Assembly: GCA_013153415.1 (NCBI GenBank)
Contig: JAADEO010000152.1
Location: 1-8,711 of the forward strand
Direction: 5' to 3'
From: Deltaproteobacteria bacterium
GTDB lineage: Bacteria > Desulfobacterota > Anaeroferrophillalia > Anaeroferrophillales > Tharpellaceae
DNA: 8,711 nucleotides
Part shown: piece by piece, positions 6,860 to 8,711 of the stretch
Layout of the letters: the number at the start of each line of letters is the position of its first letter
How positions within the stretch are numbered: the stretch's first letter is position 1
The notes under the pieces: model-generated
Told to the model about the DNA's origin: nothing
Seen by the model: only the letters and a program-made list of their open reading frames with translations
Databases searched by the model: none
Position numbers and translations under genes: made by a program

Positions 6860-8245
6860 TTAGCGGCGGCCCATGCGACGCAGCCATTCCGGAGTAAAGA
6901 CGTTGTCGGGAATGACTATGTCGCTGCGCAGCGGGTGCTTGGTATCGTTGACCGCGGCCGTGGTGGCGTAGTCGGGACGGGTGAAATCGAACATGAAATC
7001 GGTCATCTGAACTACCGCCGGCAGGTTGTAACGCGATTTGATACTACAGAAACGGGTGCGCCAGAGGGTGCCGCGCCGGTCCCACATGTCCTGGGAGACC
7101 GCGGTCCAGCTGTCTTCATCGATGTAGAACAGGCGCCGACCGTAGACATGGCGTTTGCCTTCCCTGAGGGTCGCTTCGATAACCCAGACCCGGTGGAGTT
7201 CGAAACGCAGGCATTTGGGGTTGGGATGTTTGCCGATCAGCAGCTCATCTTCGTGAACCAGGTCGGTCATGAAGCAGTTGTAGGGGATATACATCTCTTT
7301 TTTGCCCAGAATCTTCCAGTTGAAACGGTCCAGGGCGCCGTTGAAGATGAAGGCGTCGTCGTAAGTCGACAGGCCGCTCGAACCCGGGTTCGGAGTATCG
7401 TAAGCAACCGTCGGGGCCCGGCGGACCCGGCGCTGGCCGGGCAGGTACTGCCAGGCCATCCGGGGATGTTCGGACTGGTTCAGCGGGTCTTTGACGAGCA
7501 ACAGCTCACCTTTGCGCCGGGGCGGCACTTCCTGCTTGGTGATCAGGAGATAGTAGATGCCGTCCCAGGTTTTAGCGTCGAGATCGGGCAGGTTCCAGGG
7601 AGTCTTTTCCCAGGCGTAGCCACCACCGTTGCGGGTGCGCTTGCCATTGGGGAAGACGTTGGCCCGCAGGTAATCACCCTCGCGGCCGGGACCGCGCCAG
7701 CGCAGCAGGTGATTATACATCACCTCTTCGGCACAGGTGGGAATGGGGAAGGGGGTGCCGCCGGCAACCTCATGATTGAGGACCCCGAGCTTGTCTTCGG
7801 TCAGCTCGATCAGGGTGGCGTTGCGTTTGGTGCGTTCAATCCACCAGTCGGGGAAAGCCGCTGTCCGGTGGGTTTTGTAAACCTGGACGTAGAAGCTGTC
7901 AGGATATCTCTTGATCAGCCCCTTGAAGCCCTCGGTAACCTTGTCGGCGTACTGGTCAAGGTTCTTGGCGTCAATCTTGTAAAGTGGTTTTTCGTCGGCA
8001 TAGGGGTCGGGGTGAATGGTTCCCGGGACAAATTTGATGCCTTCGGGAATGCCTTGCATGCCGCCGGTCCATTTCGGGATGGTGCCGTCGGCATTGCCGG
8101 CCATCTCGGCTCCGACCGGGGTCAGGTCCTTTCCCAGGTGGGCGGCTTTATCGGCCGAGACCTTGGCGAAAGCCGGTGCTGACAGGGCGAGCCCCAGCAC
8201 CAGTACCGCTAATATGACTGGATATCTGGAAAGGTGTTTCAACAT
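6860..8245 (-). CDS. DUF1329 periplasmic protein (LolB-like fold family)
   Basis: This 461-residue protein matches the DUF1329 family in length and features. Members are secreted, are thought to have a lipoprotein-carrier-like (LolB-type) beta fold, and usually sit beside DUF1302 outer-membrane proteins. A signal peptide is clear: residues 1-27, with the hydrophobic core VILAVLVLGLALS and a cleavage site after APAFA. There is no lipobox cysteine, so it should be soluble in the periplasm. The characteristic central block is W265-QYLPGQRRVRRAP to about 278, then TYDD at about 294-297, and DRFNWKILGKKEMYIPYN at about 306-323. An in-frame ATG at 8269 exists, but AGGAGG lies downstream of it and 7 nt before the ATG at 8245, so 8245 is chosen. 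It starts 28 bp after the DUF1302 gene, in one transcript. A role carrying a hydrophobic molecule between inner and outer membranes is inference from fold and context. Confidence 0.9.
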   Translation of the reverse strand: MLKHLSRYPVILAVLVLGLALSAPAFAKVSADKAAHLGKDLTPVGAEMAGNADGTIPKWTGGMQGIPEGIKFVPGTIHPDPYADEKPLYKIDAKNLDQYADKVTEGFKGLIKRYPDSFYVQVYKTHRTAAFPDWWIERTKRNATLIELTEDKLGVLNHEVAGGTPFPIPTCAEEVMYNHLLRWRGPGREGDYLRANVFPNGKRTRNGGGYAWEKTPWNLPDLDAKTWDGIYYLLITKQEVPPRRKGELLLVKDPLNQSEHPRMAWQYLPGQRRVRRAPTVAYDTPNPGSSGLSTYDDAFIFNGALDRFNWKILGKKEMYIPYNCFMTDLVHEDELLIGKHPNPKCLRFELHRVWVIEATLREGKRHVYGRRLFYIDEDSWTAVSQDMWDRRGTLWRTRFCSIKSRYNLPAVVQMTDFMFDFTRPDYATTAAVNDTKHPLRSDIVIPDNVFTPEWLRRMGRR

Positions 8246-8251
8246 TGGTGA

Positions 8252-8260
8252 TCCTCCTTT
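8252..8260 (-). promoter_or_regulatory. Strong ribosome binding site that decides the DUF1329 start
   Basis: Minus-strand AAAGGAGGA, with GGAGG 7 nt before the ATG at 8245. It rules against the upstream in-frame ATG at 8269, which has no good site and would add eight charged and polar residues before the signal peptide. Confidence 0.85.
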
Positions 8261-8273
8261 GCGTTGCATCTGG

Positions 8274-8711
8274 TTAGAAGGTGTATTTCAGGTTGAGTGA
8301 AACATAGTCACGGTCCGATTTGGGATTCTTATTGGGATCGTGGAGAAAGTTCACGTAGCCCAGGGAGACCTTGTAGACCGAGTCGTAAGTGAAGTCGAAG
8401 GAAATGCCGATCGAATCGGCTTTCTCATCAAAGGTTCCAAGGATCGGTGAGGTCCCTTTGGGATACCATTTGAAAGTGATCGGTACCACCAGGTCGAGAT
8501 TCTGGATGAGCTGGTAGTATTCGCAGGAAAGCTTGAAGACTCCGCCATAAGCGGTCCGGTCGTAACCGTCCATCATCTTGTCATTGTCGAGGATGTGGTT
8601 CATCCCGATTTCAGTGGTCAGAGTGGCCCGTTCATAGAGGAAAGAGTTGGGCAGGATGCTGATTGTCGAGATCTGGGCCTGGTAGCAGTCGGCGCGTTCA
8701 TACTTGCGGCC
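8274..8711 (-). CDS. DUF1302-type outer-membrane protein, C-terminal fragment (cut by window edge)
   Basis: The frame stays open from the stop at 8274 to the right edge, giving the last 145 residues; the N-terminus lies outside the window. The sequence shows alternating hydrophobic/polar strands typical of an outer-membrane beta-barrel, for example VFKLSCEYYQL, SIGISFDFTYDSVYKVSLGY and VSLNLKYTF. The final residue is Phe, and the last strand (Y-x-x-L-x-x-K-Y-T-F pattern) fits the C-terminal recognition signal used by the barrel-assembly machinery. The DUF1302 assignment rests on this ending plus its place 28 bp before a DUF1329 gene, a very common pairing. An in-frame Met at 8603 is internal, not a start. 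The likely job is an outer-membrane pore or receptor working with the DUF1329 and RND proteins; the substrate is unknown. Confidence 0.8.
   Translation of the reverse strand, partial: GRKYERADCYQAQISTISILPNSFLYERATLTTEIGMNHILDNDKMMDGYDRTAYGGVFKLSCEYYQLIQNLDLVVPITFKWYPKGTSPILGTFDEKADSIGISFDFTYDSVYKVSLGYVNFLHDPNKNPKSDRDYVSLNLKYTF

Noticed and set aside
6935..8182. Plus-strand open frame of 415 codons opposite the DUF1329 gene
   Set aside because: It is an antisense shadow caused by GC-rich third codon positions. The minus strand has the signal peptide, ribosome binding site and family motifs.
8601..8603. Internal ATG as the start of a small 109-residue protein
   Set aside because: The frame continues open to the window edge with beta-barrel-like sequence, so this is the end of a larger outer-membrane protein.
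1..8711. CRISPR arrays, tRNA/rRNA genes, insertion sequences or prophage genes
   Set aside because: No spaced direct repeats, transposase-like frames or RNA gene folds were seen; nearly all of the window is coding on one strand with short gaps.

Overview
All seven genes in this window lie on the minus strand, so the story reads from high to low coordinates. The sequence is GC-rich. It has Gram-negative envelope proteins (signal peptides and an outer-membrane beta-barrel ending in Phe), strong AGGAGG-like ribosome binding sites and short intergenic gaps. The acyl-CoA dehydrogenase, thiolase and SDR look, from memory, like those of Desulfobacterota (deltaproteobacterial) fatty-acid or aromatic degraders. 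That taxonomic guess is tentative; a gammaproteobacterium is the main alternative, because the envelope gene set is also common there. There are no RNA genes, insertion sequences, CRISPR arrays or phage genes.

Envelope part (about 8711 to 3230): the C-terminal end of a DUF1302 outer-membrane protein (cut by the window edge), a DUF1329 periplasmic protein, a clear intrinsic terminator hairpin, a secreted YCF48-type beta-propeller, and a 788-residue RND/MMPL transporter whose ATG overlaps the propeller's stop codon. These four families commonly occur together in proteobacteria and plausibly form a machine spanning the envelope for a hydrophobic substrate.

Metabolic part (about 3196 to 3): a short-chain dehydrogenase, a thiolase and an acyl-CoA dehydrogenase, each with its catalytic residues and each separated from its neighbour by 33 to 50 bases. 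They supply the first oxidation (acyl-CoA dehydrogenase), a probable 3-hydroxyacyl-CoA or alcohol oxidation (SDR) and the thiolytic cleavage (thiolase) of a beta-oxidation-like pathway. No enoyl-CoA hydratase is in view.

Together the window looks like one long operon, or two stacked ones separated by the terminator. It would couple envelope transport of a lipid-like or otherwise hydrophobic compound to its CoA-dependent breakdown or remodelling. The substrate and the direction of transport cannot be read from the sequence. Four start codons were reassigned or are non-standard, decided by Shine-Dalgarno position. Two perfect palindromes (14 and 12 bp) lie in the intergenic gaps.
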